64,000 nucleotides of DNA from Ahniella affigens (GTDB taxonomy: Bacteria; Pseudomonadota; Gammaproteobacteria; Xanthomonadales; Ahniellaceae). Positions within the stretch are counted from its first letter, which is position 1. Every line of letters starts with the position of its first letter. The stretch lies in assembly GCF_003015185.1 (NCBI RefSeq), contig NZ_CP027860.1, forward strand, positions 4,020,501-4,084,500. Reading direction: 5' to 3'. Below the pieces are notes generated by a model. The model worked only from the letters and a program-made list of their open reading frames with translations, had not been told where the DNA came from and searched no databases. A program made the position numbers and the translations under genes. This document shows, one piece after another, positions 44,584 through 52,882 of this stretch.

Positions 44584-47500
44584 ATGAAGAAGCTGCTGAC
44601 GCGCCACGCTGCTGTACTGTTTGCACTGACTATTATTGGACAAGCCGAAGCCGAGACCGGCTTCTACCGGTTCCCAAACGCTTGGCACGACACGGTGGTG
44701 TTTACCGCAGAAGGCGACCTTTGGAAGGTTGCCCGGTCAGGCGGATCCGCCCAGCGACTGACGACGCACCCGGCGGAAGAGAGCGATGCGCGGGTGTCTC
44801 CAGACGGGCAGTGGATCGCCTTCATGGCCAGCTATGACAGCGCCGCCGAAGCCTATGTCATGCCGATTGCAGGCGGCAGTCCGAAGCGGCTCAGCTTTGA
44901 TGGAGCCCGCATCTGGTTGCAGGGCTGGACCCCAAACGGCGAGGTCCTGTATGCGTCGGAGAACGTGTCGGGACCGTTCCGTCGGCGCGTGCTGCGCGCG
45001 GTCGATCCCAACACGTTACAAACTCGTACGCTGCCATTGCATGACGCGCATGAGGCGGCCTATAGCGCCGACGGCAAGACGCTGTTTTTTGTGCGCTTTG
45101 GCCTGCAGATGACAGGCGACAACGCGCGCGACTATCGTGGTGGCGCGATGGCCCAGCTCTGGAAGTTCCAAACTGGCGCCTCGACCGAAGCGACGCGCGT
45201 CAGTGCCGATCTCAACGCGTCGATTTCGCGCCCGATGGTACGTGGCGACCGGGTGTACTTTGTCAGTGATGCCGATGGCACGCAAAATCTCTGGTCGATG
45301 CGATTCGATGGCAGCGACCGCCAGCAGCACACTACGCATCAAACGTTTGATGTCCGCGGGGCAAGCATCGGTGGCGATGTCATCGTCTATCAGAATGGCG
45401 CTGATCTTTGGCAGTTCGACATTGCGACCGGTGCGAGTTCCGCCATCAATATTGAACTCGTGTCGGACTTCGAGCAACGGCGACAACGCTGGCTAAAGAC
45501 CGGCAGCAGCTTCGTGACAGATGCGGCCCTGGCGGCCGATGGCAGCAGTGTCACATTGACCGCCCGCGGCAAGGTCGTTGTGGCAGCACCCGGCCAGTTG
45601 CGCCGGCGCGACATCGCAATCCCCGATGCGCATCGCGCGCGTGCTGCCGTGCTGAGCGTCGATGGCAAGTCGGTATTTGCGATCAGTGACCTGAGTGGCA
45701 ACAACGAGATCTGGCGTTTCGCTGCGGATGGGTCCGGCGCTCCAAAGCAGCTGACGCATGATGGCAGCACGCACCGGTGGCGACTGTATCCGTCGCCCGA
45801 CGGGCACTGGCTCGCGCATGACGACAAGCGCGGCCAGCTGTGGCTGCTGAACCTTGATACGGGCGAGAATCGGAAGATCGATCAAGGCCCGAAGGTCGGC
45901 GATGATGTGTATGGCAATATCCGCTGGTCAGCGGACAGCCGTTATCTCGCATTGACACGCTCGAACAGCAGCCGGGCACTCAACCAGATCCATCTCTATG
46001 CGCTCGCCAATCAGCAACTGACGACGCTGACCAGTGATCGCTACGATTCCTACGAGCCCAATTTCTCACCCGATGGCCGTTGGTTGTATTTCTTGTCGGA
46101 TCGCAACTTCGCCGCCACTCCGAGCGCGCCCTGGGGCGACCGCAACATGGGCCCGATGTTTGACCAGCGGACCAAGGTCTACGCGTACGCGCTGCAGGCG
46201 GATCAGCGGTTTCCGTTCTTGCCGAAGGATGAATTGACGCAGTCTGAAAGCGCGGACGCGGGCAAGTCGCCCGCATCAACCGAGGACGCCAAAGCGAAGC
46301 CAAGTACCTCGACGCCTGCCAATCCGGCGGTGCAATGGGCGGGACTGACCGACCGCCTGTTCGAAGTACCTTTGCCGCCTGGCAATTATTCGCGCCTGGC
46401 GGTCGACAAGAAGCGCCTCTATGTTCTCGATCGCGGGGTCGGTGCCAACGCGCATCCGCAACTGCGGACGCTCACGATTGGCAATCAACCACCAAAGCCT
46501 GAAGTATTTGCGGCAGAGTTGAGCGATTTCCGACTGTCTGCTGACGGCTCAAAAGTCCTATTGATCACCTGGCGCGATACGGGCTTCGGCGATCTGTTCA
46601 TTGTCGATGCGGGCGACAAGGCCCCTTCGGACATGAGTTCGATGCAAGTTCGGCTTGCCGACTGGATTCTGCCGATCACGCCGCATCAGGAATGGCAACA
46701 GATGTTTGCCGACGCGTGGCGCATGCATCGTGATTTCTCGTTCGACCCGAACATGCGCGGTGTGGATTGGAACGCCGTGCGTCAGCGCTACGAAGTCCTG
46801 CTGCCGCGGGTCACCGATCGCGCCGAGTTGGACGATCTGCTCGGACAAATGACGAGTGAACTCGGGATTCTCCATTCCCAAGTCCGTGGCGCAGAATTCC
46901 GCAAGGACCCGGACGCCGCCGTGACCGCAAGCCTGGGTGCCGCGCTGGAGCCTGCCTCGGGCGGCATGCTGATTCGGCACATCTATCGCACCGAACCGGA
47001 ACTTCCCAGCGAGCGCGGCCCATTGCAGCAGCCGGGAACGGATGTCCGCGAGGGAGATGTCATCGCCGCGATCAACGGTGTGCCGGTTCGAACTGCAGGC
47101 GATGTTGCCGAACAACTGCACAATCAGGCCGGCCAGCAAGTCTTGCTGGACCTTCGGCGGGGTCAGGCACCACGCAAGCAGATCGTGACTCCAGTTGCGG
47201 CAGATCGCGACGCCACGCTCCGCTACAGCGACTGGGTGCAGGACACGCGCACCGCCGTTGAGCGCGTTGGTCAGGGACGCATTGGCTATCTGCATCTGCG
47301 CGCAATGGGCCCCAATGACATTGCCAGTTTCGCGCGCGATTTCTACGCCAACTACGACCGCGACGGCCTGATCATTGATGTCCGCCGCAACCGCGGTGGC
47401 AATATCGATAGCTGGATCATCGAGAAGCTGTTGCGCCGAACCTGGGCGTTCTGGCAGACCGATTTGTCGACGCCCTACTGGAACATGCAGCAGTCGTTCC

Positions 47501-47913
47501 GCGGCCACCTGGTCGTGCTGATCGATCCGTTCACCTATTCAGATGGCGAAACATTCGCGGCCGGCATCAAATCTCTGGGTCTCGGGCCGTTGATCGGACA
47601 ACGCACGGCTGGTGCCGGAATCTGGTTGTCGGATCGGAATGTGCTCGCTGACAACGGCGTGGCGCGTGTCGCCGAGAGCGGCCAGTTTCGTGCCGATGGG
47701 CAATGGCTGATCGAAGGCACTGGCGTCAGTCCGGACATGCCGGTCGAGAATCTGCCTTTCGAAAGTTTCAACGGCCGTGACCGTCAGTTGGAAGCAGCGC
47801 TGGACTACCTTGATCGCAAGCTCAAGGCCGAGCCGATCGCGAAACCCGAAGCGTTGCCGATTCCGAAGCGCGGTACCCCGGCATCCGATGCGATACGACT
47901 GGATCAGCGCTGA
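44584..47913 (+). CDS. Exported tricorn-like S41 protease
   Basis: The protein has about 1109 residues from ATG 44584; the upstream open frame lacks family sequence. Signal peptide MKKLLTRHAAVLFALTIIGQ. Beta-propeller segments follow with repeated SPDGxWIAF and FSPDGRWLYFLSD motifs (TolB/WD40-like). Then come a PDZ domain (DVREGDVIAAINGVPVRT) and the S41 serine protease core with LGILHSQVRG, DVRRNRGGNID, the nucleophile Ser986 in TYSDGETFA, and LIEGTGVSPDMPVENLP. The layout matches bacterial tricorn protease homologues of about 1100 residues. Probably periplasmic, degrading peptides. Confidence 0.94.
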   Translation: MKKLLTRHAAVLFALTIIGQAEAETGFYRFPNAWHDTVVFTAEGDLWKVARSGGSAQRLTTHPAEESDARVSPDGQWIAFMASYDSAAEAYVMPIAGGSPKRLSFDGARIWLQGWTPNGEVLYASENVSGPFRRRVLRAVDPNTLQTRTLPLHDAHEAAYSADGKTLFFVRFGLQMTGDNARDYRGGAMAQLWKFQTGASTEATRVSADLNASISRPMVRGDRVYFVSDADGTQNLWSMRFDGSDRQQHTTHQTFDVRGASIGGDVIVYQNGADLWQFDIATGASSAINIELVSDFEQRRQRWLKTGSSFVTDAALAADGSSVTLTARGKVVVAAPGQLRRRDIAIPDAHRARAAVLSVDGKSVFAISDLSGNNEIWRFAADGSGAPKQLTHDGSTHRWRLYPSPDGHWLAHDDKRGQLWLLNLDTGENRKIDQGPKVGDDVYGNIRWSADSRYLALTRSNSSRALNQIHLYALANQQLTTLTSDRYDSYEPNFSPDGRWLYFLSDRNFAATPSAPWGDRNMGPMFDQRTKVYAYALQADQRFPFLPKDELTQSESADAGKSPASTEDAKAKPSTSTPANPAVQWAGLTDRLFEVPLPPGNYSRLAVDKKRLYVLDRGVGANAHPQLRTLTIGNQPPKPEVFAAELSDFRLSADGSKVLLITWRDTGFGDLFIVDAGDKAPSDMSSMQVRLADWILPITPHQEWQQMFADAWRMHRDFSFDPNMRGVDWNAVRQRYEVLLPRVTDRAELDDLLGQMTSELGILHSQVRGAEFRKDPDAAVTASLGAALEPASGGMLIRHIYRTEPELPSERGPLQQPGTDVREGDVIAAINGVPVRTAGDVAEQLHNQAGQQVLLDLRRGQAPRKQIVTPVAADRDATLRYSDWVQDTRTAVERVGQGRIGYLHLRAMGPNDIASFARDFYANYDRDGLIIDVRRNRGGNIDSWIIEKLLRRTWAFWQTDLSTPYWNMQQSFRGHLVVLIDPFTYSDGETFAAGIKSLGLGPLIGQRTAGAGIWLSDRNVLADNGVARVAESGQFRADGQWLIEGTGVSPDMPVENLPFESFNGRDRQLEAALDYLDRKLKAEPIAKPEALPIPKRGTPASDAIRLDQR

Positions 47914-47981
47914 GCCTTCCCCAACGCAAGGCTACGAGCATCTGCGTAATCCGCATCAAGCTGTGACCCCAGGCGCTCGCA

Positions 47982-48156
47982 TCACTGCCGCGCGCCATGG
48001 GGCACGCGTTCCAACTCGCCGCCGGCGTACCCTGCGCCCACCGGCAAGTCTTCGCGATGCACGTAGCCGATGAAACAGTCGCAAGCCGTGTTGGGGCAAG
48101 GCTTGGGCCCCAGGTGCAGTTCAAAACATTGGTCGTACAGGTTGCCCATTTGCAGC
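47982..48156 (-). pseudogene. C-terminal remnant of a radical SAM protein (STM4011-like)
   Basis: The translation contains LGPKPCPNTACDCFIGYVHR and GGELERVP, which resemble the extreme C-terminus of STM4011-type radical SAM proteins. Only about 55 codons remain, and no radical SAM core (CxxxCxxC) is found upstream. The frame continues into a truncated copy of the multi-hairpin repeat (48157-48212), so the break coincides with the repeat. Family assignment is from the cysteine cluster and tail motif and needs a search. Confidence 0.55.
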
Positions 48157-48212
48157 GTGCCGGACTTCGCACGAGCCTGAAAGTCCAGGATGGACATATT
48201 CAGGCCCGCCCG
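48157..48212 (-). repeat. Multi-hairpin intergenic element, truncated copy R5
   Basis: In reverse orientation it reads GTGCCGGACTTCG then CCTGAAAGTCCAGGATGGAC, matching hairpin 1 and the left arm of hairpin 2 of R1. It stops at the loop of hairpin 2, exactly where the radical SAM remnant begins. Confidence 0.7.
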
Positions 48213-48370
48213 AGTGTCGTGTTCCGCAAACAACCAGAATAGATTTCTCGCTGTTCAAGGCAATGCAGCAGAACTCGTCGTCGCCTGAGTCGCCACGACG
48301 TCGCCTCCTAGCGCGCTGCCTTGAATCGAGATGCTGCCAAATTTTGCCAAGGTCCTTGCGGGGCAAGTCA

Positions 48371-49324
48371 CTAGTCGCCTGGCGACCAGATCATGTAGAC
48401 ATTCGAGCGCTGGTAGTGCGAATCAGGTTTGCCCGTTGGTTGTATGACAAAGCCGCTACGCAGGTACAACTGGATTGCTGACTCCAGTTTCGAGTGCGTT
48501 TCCAGAAACAACGTCTGCCCACCAAGCTGCCGAAACGTTTCGATCGCGGCATCAATCAGCTTGCGGCCGGCACCGAGCCCCTGATAGCGCTCGGTCACTG
48601 CCATCTTGGTGAGTTCGTACGTCCCGGGTGCATCCTTCTTCAGTGCGCACGTACCGATGATGTCGGACCCAAGGCGCGCATAGAGAATCGTCCCACCGGA
48701 ATCCAGGATTTCTGACTCGGGGTTGTTGAGGACACGGTGATCGATTTCTTCGAGATAGAAATAGCGCTCTAACCACTCCGCATTGAGTCGATAGAAATGC
48801 TGTCGATCTGCCTCGCTGAATGGGATGATCTCGACGGTTCGGCGTTGCATTTGGCGAACGCGCGCCCCGACCTCTCCTGCCAGCGTTTCCGACAGCATCG
48901 ACTCAATCTGCGCGAGATCTCGTAGCAACTGAATCCCTTGTTTGGCACAGTTTTCCGACAGCACCGCATCGATTGCCTGCCACGCAGGTTTTGCCTGGGC
49001 CAAAGCCTGTTCACAGGACGGCGTCAGCCCGAGCTTTCGCACGCGTCGATCTTTTCGGTCGGAGCGGTCGCGAATCATGTTCGCGGCGCGCAATCGATCG
49101 GCCGCCTGACTCACCGCAGCATGCGTCTGACCAATGGCCAGAGCGATCTCGCCCACTGACTGCGGCCCCCGATCCTGAAGTAGCCGCAAGATCGGAAACC
49201 AACGCGCCTGTAGCCCGATGTCGTGGTCTGCATAGACCTGGTCGGCCAATGCGAACAACCGATCACTGATTGCCTTCAAGCGGCTACCCAGAGCCAGATA
49301 GCCCAAACTGCTGACGAACTCCAT
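48371..49324 (-). CDS. MarR family regulator fused to a GNAT acetyltransferase
   Basis: The protein has 317 residues from ATG 49324, with GAGGTG five bases upstream. The N-terminal half is a MarR winged helix (RWFPILRLLQDRGPQSVGEIA, QTHAAVSQAADRLRAANMI, DRKDRRVRKLGLT). The C-terminal half is a GNAT domain with the acetyl-CoA loop RYQGLGAGRKLIDAAI and TLFLETHSKLESAIQLY. Such MarR-GNAT fusions are known; substrates are usually undetermined. A palindrome upstream of its start may be its operator. Confidence 0.93.
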   Translation of the reverse strand: MEFVSSLGYLALGSRLKAISDRLFALADQVYADHDIGLQARWFPILRLLQDRGPQSVGEIALAIGQTHAAVSQAADRLRAANMIRDRSDRKDRRVRKLGLTPSCEQALAQAKPAWQAIDAVLSENCAKQGIQLLRDLAQIESMLSETLAGEVGARVRQMQRRTVEIIPFSEADRQHFYRLNAEWLERYFYLEEIDHRVLNNPESEILDSGGTILYARLGSDIIGTCALKKDAPGTYELTKMAVTERYQGLGAGRKLIDAAIETFRQLGGQTLFLETHSKLESAIQLYLRSGFVIQPTGKPDSHYQRSNVYMIWSPGD

Positions 49325-49352
49325 CGACGCACCTCGATCGCTTCCGATACTA

Positions 49353-49362
49353 ATTACGTAAT
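49353..49362. promoter_or_regulatory. Palindrome upstream of the MarR-GNAT gene
   Basis: ATTACGTAAT is a perfect 10-bp palindrome 29 bases upstream of the MarR-GNAT ATG. It lies in an AT-rich tract with TTACATATAT nearby, unlike the GC-rich surroundings. Autoregulation by MarR proteins through such sites is common. Confidence 0.4.
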
Positions 49363-49550
49363 GCCTTACATATATCGCTTCATGCCGGCGTTGGCAAGGG
49401 CAGAACGGGGAATCGGCCGCCGGATGGTTCAGGGCTGAATGGGCCACCCAGGAGCACGCCACCGAGAGTTCAGACACGCGCAAATTCGACCGGTATTCAA
49501 AAGTCTTGGATGGATTGATTCTGAATCTCCTGAGCAAGGGGCGTCTGGCA

Positions 49551-49775
49551 ATGTTTCGAATCCGAAACTGGTACCTCCTGGTGGCGCTCGCCGCGTGCGC
49601 GGGCTGTGCCTACACTTCGACAGTTCCGAAACCGGCGCATTTCAGCTGGGACGGCTACTGCTATGACGGCTTTTCGAAGGACGCCGTCATGCTCGCCGGA
49701 ACGGACGCCGAAGACTGCGGCGTACCGATTCAGAACCAATCGTTCAATTCAACGATCCCCCTAAGGAGGGTCTGA
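49551..49775 (+). CDS. Small lipoprotein of unknown function
   Basis: The protein has 74 residues from ATG 49551, with AAGGGG upstream. The N-terminus MFRIRNWYLLVALAAC has a lipobox L-A-A-C at Cys16, so it is a predicted lipoprotein. The mature part has CYDGFSKDA and three further Cys. The last codons and the stop (agg agg gtc tga) come from the left end of repeat R2a, so the natural C-terminus may have been replaced by the insertion. Confidence 0.6.
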   Translation: MFRIRNWYLLVALAACAGCAYTSTVPKPAHFSWDGYCYDGFSKDAVMLAGTDAEDCGVPIQNQSFNSTIPLRRV

Positions 49776-49911
49776 ATAAATCCATCCTGGACTTTCAGAC
49801 CCGCACTGAGTCCGGCACTCAAGCCTGCCCCGGCGAAGGCCGGGGTCCGGACTCAGTGCTCCAGAATCAAGCACTTCCGTGCTCGATTCTGGGCGGGCCA
49901 TCCATGGCCAG
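49765..49911 (+). repeat. Multi-hairpin intergenic element, copy R2a
   Basis: It starts inside the last codons of the lipoprotein gene. Hairpin 2 (arms 49803-49815 and 49847-49859) has a 31-base loop instead of 7. That loop contains a nested stem CCCCGGC/GCCGGGG (49828-49845) not seen in R1. The right end is truncated at CCATGGCCAG and joined to R2b. Confidence 0.85.
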
Positions 49912-49918
49912 TATTTGC

Positions 49919-50065
49919 CGGTCTGAAGAAGTCCATCCTGGACTTTCAGACCCGCACTGAGTCCGGCACATGTCCGGACTCAGTGCTCCAGAATCAACCA
50001 CTTGCGTGCTTGATTCTGGGCGGGCCATCCATGGCCAGCATCGCCTCTGAACTTGTTCAGAGGCG
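49919..50065 (+). repeat. Multi-hairpin intergenic element, copy R2b
   Basis: A full copy in tandem with R2a. It has hairpin 2 with the CACATGT loop as in R1, and a perfect right-end hairpin CGCCTCTGAAC/GTTCAGAGGCG (50042-50065, 2-base loop). Confidence 0.85.
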
Positions 50066-50405
50066 CCCTAAAGACTGGCTCGCCAACGTTTTGGTGGAGG
50101 ACCTGCCTTTTCGTGCTGCACTCTCGAGCTTTGGCTATGACTCACGCTATCGCGAAGCAGCTGTTCGCAATCGTGCCGGCGAACTGTTCCACATTTGGCT
50201 GGACTTCGATGTCACGGGTCAATTTGGCGCAGACGGCAGCAACGCGGCACTAACGGCATTGCGCTGCAACCGAATTACGTTGGGAGCGGGCTCCATGGGG
50301 CCCGGCAGCCACTTCAATCTCGAAGGCTGCGACGTCGACGACATTCTGTCGCCGAACTTGATCGGACGCGGTGGACCAGGCTGGGCGTCATCGCATCAAC
50401 AATAG
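50031..50405 (+). CDS. Possible small hypothetical protein starting inside a repeat
   Basis: An open frame of about 124 codons begins at an ATG within repeat R2b and runs past it. The part after the repeat (about 50066 on) has GC-rich third positions and contains NRAGELFHIWLDFDVTGQFG and GPGSHFNLEGCDVDD, but no known domain. There is no convincing ribosome site. It could be a remnant whose start was replaced by the repeat. Confidence 0.3.
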   Translation: MASIASELVQRRPKDWLANVLVEDLPFRAALSSFGYDSRYREAAVRNRAGELFHIWLDFDVTGQFGADGSNAALTALRCNRITLGAGSMGPGSHFNLEGCDVDDILSPNLIGRGGPGWASSHQQ

Positions 50406-50639
50406 GCCATTCAATTCCGATCGCCCGTGCCAATCCCGCGTCGCCAATGATGCGGACGATGCCGCCAAAGCGCGCCCTAGAAAAATTTGATCGACTTTGG
50501 CCAGCGGTTCCGTATTCCATTGCTGACGGGTGCAGCAATCCTTTGCAGTCACCTATATCAATTGTCCAGCCCGCCTGGCCGCATCCGTCACATCAAGTCA
50601 CTGCGAAGGGCGGTTGGGGGTTGGACTATGGAGAACGTG

Positions 50640-50894
50640 ATGAAAGCAATGAAACTGGTTCTGGCTGCTGCGCTCGCAGTGGGTTCCGCCTCAGCATTGG
50701 CCTCGAGCTTCACTGAGGGTGGCGGTTACGAAATCGGCTATCCGGCAGCCTATCAGGCGGCCGTAAACGATGCCGGTGACCTGTGCAGCCTCCTTGGCGG
50801 TCGCCCAGGCCCAACCGTGATTGTCATCGACTCAACGTACATGGGCGGCGGCTACTACTCGGTGCTGGTACAACGCGTTTGCTTCGGCATTTGA
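50640..50894 (+). CDS. Small secreted protein of unknown function
   Basis: The protein has 84 residues from ATG 50640, with GGAG ten bases upstream. The signal peptide MKAMKLVLAAALAVGSASA is clear and cleaves before ...LASSFTEGGG. The mature ~60 residues hold two Cys (CSLLGG and RVCFGI). No family recognised. The 234 bases before it (50406-50639) hold nothing I recognise. Confidence 0.65.
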   Translation: MKAMKLVLAAALAVGSASALASSFTEGGGYEIGYPAAYQAAVNDAGDLCSLLGGRPGPTVIVIDSTYMGGGYYSVLVQRVCFGI

Positions 50895-51072
50895 TCGCGC
50901 CTTGCAGCGAGCACTGATGCGCAGGCGAATGGCCCGCGCAACAGTGCGCGCGGCGGCGACGCGTGCCAATCGACACAAGATGCAGACTGAGCGAGTCCGG
51001 CCAAGCGCCGGACTCGAAGATCAGCAGTACTGCTCCCCTTCGATGGCTCAGATTGCCGCAGCCGGCTGCGCG

Positions 51073-51453
51073 TCAAGTCGCCGTTCGGCACACGGCTTCG
51101 ATGACGTGCCCATCGGGGTCTTTGACATAAGCCGCGAAATAGTTCGGGCCATAGCGTTCGCGCAATCCGGGCGGCCCATGACAGATCCCGCCTGCGGCTA
51201 TGGCGGCGCGATGGAATGCTTCGACCGCCGGTCGCGATGGCGCCTGCAACGCGAGATGAAGGCGACCGGCCACCGGCGGGCCACCGCCGATGAACAGACA
51301 ACCAACTCCATCCCGACCAAAGCCTACGCCGATTCGGCCCTCGCCTTCGTCAAAGGCGACCACAGGCACGAGGCCCAATGGCAATAGTGCCGCCTCGTAG
51401 AACAACCGGCTGCGCCCGAAATCGCACACCGCGAAATCCACATGATCCAGCAT
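51073..51453 (-). CDS. VOC (glyoxalase/bleomycin resistance) family protein
   Basis: The protein has 126 residues from ATG 51453, with AGGAG seven bases upstream; the longer open frame upstream is non-coding. MLDHVDFAVCDFGRSRLFYE starts the first beta-alpha-beta module and YAAYVKDPDGHVIEAVC ends the second. Metal residues His4 and a C-terminal Glu fit VOC proteins. Substrate unknown. Like many VOC proteins it stands alone. Confidence 0.9.
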   Translation of the reverse strand: MLDHVDFAVCDFGRSRLFYEAALLPLGLVPVVAFDEGEGRIGVGFGRDGVGCLFIGGGPPVAGRLHLALQAPSRPAVEAFHRAAIAAGGICHGPPGLRERYGPNYFAAYVKDPDGHVIEAVCRTAT

Positions 51454-51664
51454 CAAGGCACTCCTGGCGATGTTGACCACTTTGCCACAAGCCACGGTTG
51501 GCACAACAGGCGTTGCGCTGGTTGCCGCCGTTTGCGAGCGACTGCAAAAGCGCTTTCGACCGGCGATCTGGACTCGCTGCCGAATCCATAGCGCCTGTCG
51601 ACTCTGATTTGCGACCGCGCCATCACCAACGCTCAGCGCTGCCAACCATTCGAGCACGTACGAA

Positions 51665-52489
51665 TCAAGGCAGCATCGCCCGCAGCAATTGCGAAGGCTG
51701 ATTTCGATCGTCGGCGTCACTGACCAGCCAGACATTCGCGCCATCCACCGCAATGCCCTCAATCTTGTTGGCAGTGTCGAGCCTTTGATGCCAGCGTAAT
51801 GCACCGTCGGCGCCCAATCGCGCCAGCGACGATCCGAGGCAAGCGCCATCTTGATACGCATCGCCCGTGTCCTCCAGTACCGCACTGACCAGAAGGTCGC
51901 CGTCGGCAAGCACCGTCAAGTCCGTGCACGACCAGGGAATCTCGCCCTGCTGACCGAGATCAACTACGACGACGCGCGGCGCCCGCAAGACTTCGAAGGA
52001 GCGCGACGCCAGCGCCTGGCGCAAATCCTCAAGCGCAAGGAAGATCAGCGCATTGCGTCGGTCGCCTCGATTGCCGCGCTGTAGCAGCACCAATTCATCG
52101 CCCAGCACCGTCGCGCCCTCCAGATTCAATGCGGGAAACGTCGTGGTTAAAGCGGCGCAGAGCGGTTTTGTGTCGATCACAAAGCATGACTCGTTGTGAT
52201 CGACTAGCACCGCCTGCATGCGAGTGACACGCGAGCCCGACCCCATCACCAGGAGACCGGTTCCCGGCAGCATGCACAGAACTTCGAAATCCGGCTTCAC
52301 GGCCTTGCGATCGGCATGTGCGCTGGGCAACTCGCCGGGCAACAACGGGATACGCCGCGAATCACCGTCGCGCCCAAATACGAACAACGCATTTTCGTCA
52401 TCCGCAACAACCCAAAACGATCGGTCGTGCCACACCAGACCACTGGCGGCACTCACATCGAGTGATCGGATCAGTTGCGTCGCGATCAT
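51665..52489 (-). CDS. DUF6929-like beta-propeller protein
   Basis: The protein has about 274 residues if started at ATG 52489; the frame extends to 52567 and no start has a clear ribosome site. Repeats such as SGLVWHDRSFWVVADDENALF, LNLEGATVLGDELVLLQRGN and KIEGIAVDGANVWLVSDADD suggest a six-bladed propeller-like fold. The resemblance to the DUF6929 family is from memory of its pattern. No signal peptide. Function unknown. Confidence 0.7.
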   Translation of the reverse strand: MIATQLIRSLDVSAASGLVWHDRSFWVVADDENALFVFGRDGDSRRIPLLPGELPSAHADRKAVKPDFEVLCMLPGTGLLVMGSGSRVTRMQAVLVDHNESCFVIDTKPLCAALTTTFPALNLEGATVLGDELVLLQRGNRGDRRNALIFLALEDLRQALASRSFEVLRAPRVVVVDLGQQGEIPWSCTDLTVLADGDLLVSAVLEDTGDAYQDGACLGSSLARLGADGALRWHQRLDTANKIEGIAVDGANVWLVSDADDRNQPSQLLRAMLP

Positions 52490-52882
52490 GGGCTGGTTCG
52501 GGCGTTGTTGCGATTCCCACAGGCGGTTTGCATCGTCTCTGTCCATTCGGCAGCGCTGATAACGCACCGATGGTATCCGAAGCGCCCGCCCGCACTCGAA
52601 GTCGAGACGAGCCTTCTCGTTGAATCGCCACAGGAATCAAGAGCGGGTATACGGCTTCCAACTCGCGCCACGTCCCGAAACTCGCGATGGCCAAACGGAT
52701 GTGGCCGCCAGAACCGTCGGCAATCCGACCCGATCAAGATCGCCGTCGGTTGCGACATTCCCCACCCGGCGCTAATCTGGACCGGAAGCCGTTGTGCCGG
52801 GGGCCAGTGAGTTCGCTGACAGGCCGGAAGGCTACTTAATTCGGATCCTGTCGGCCTTTGGGATGGAGCTCAGAAACCAATC
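52490..52882. other. Intergenic, nothing recognised
   Basis: Between the DUF6929-like gene and the divergent kinase gene I see no gene, hairpin or convincing promoter. Part of it may encode a longer N-terminus of the minus-strand gene. Confidence 0.4.

Noticed and set aside
49765-50065. CRISPR array at the tandem R2a/R2b repeats
   Set aside because: Only two units of ~150 bp, with no regular spacers and no cas genes.
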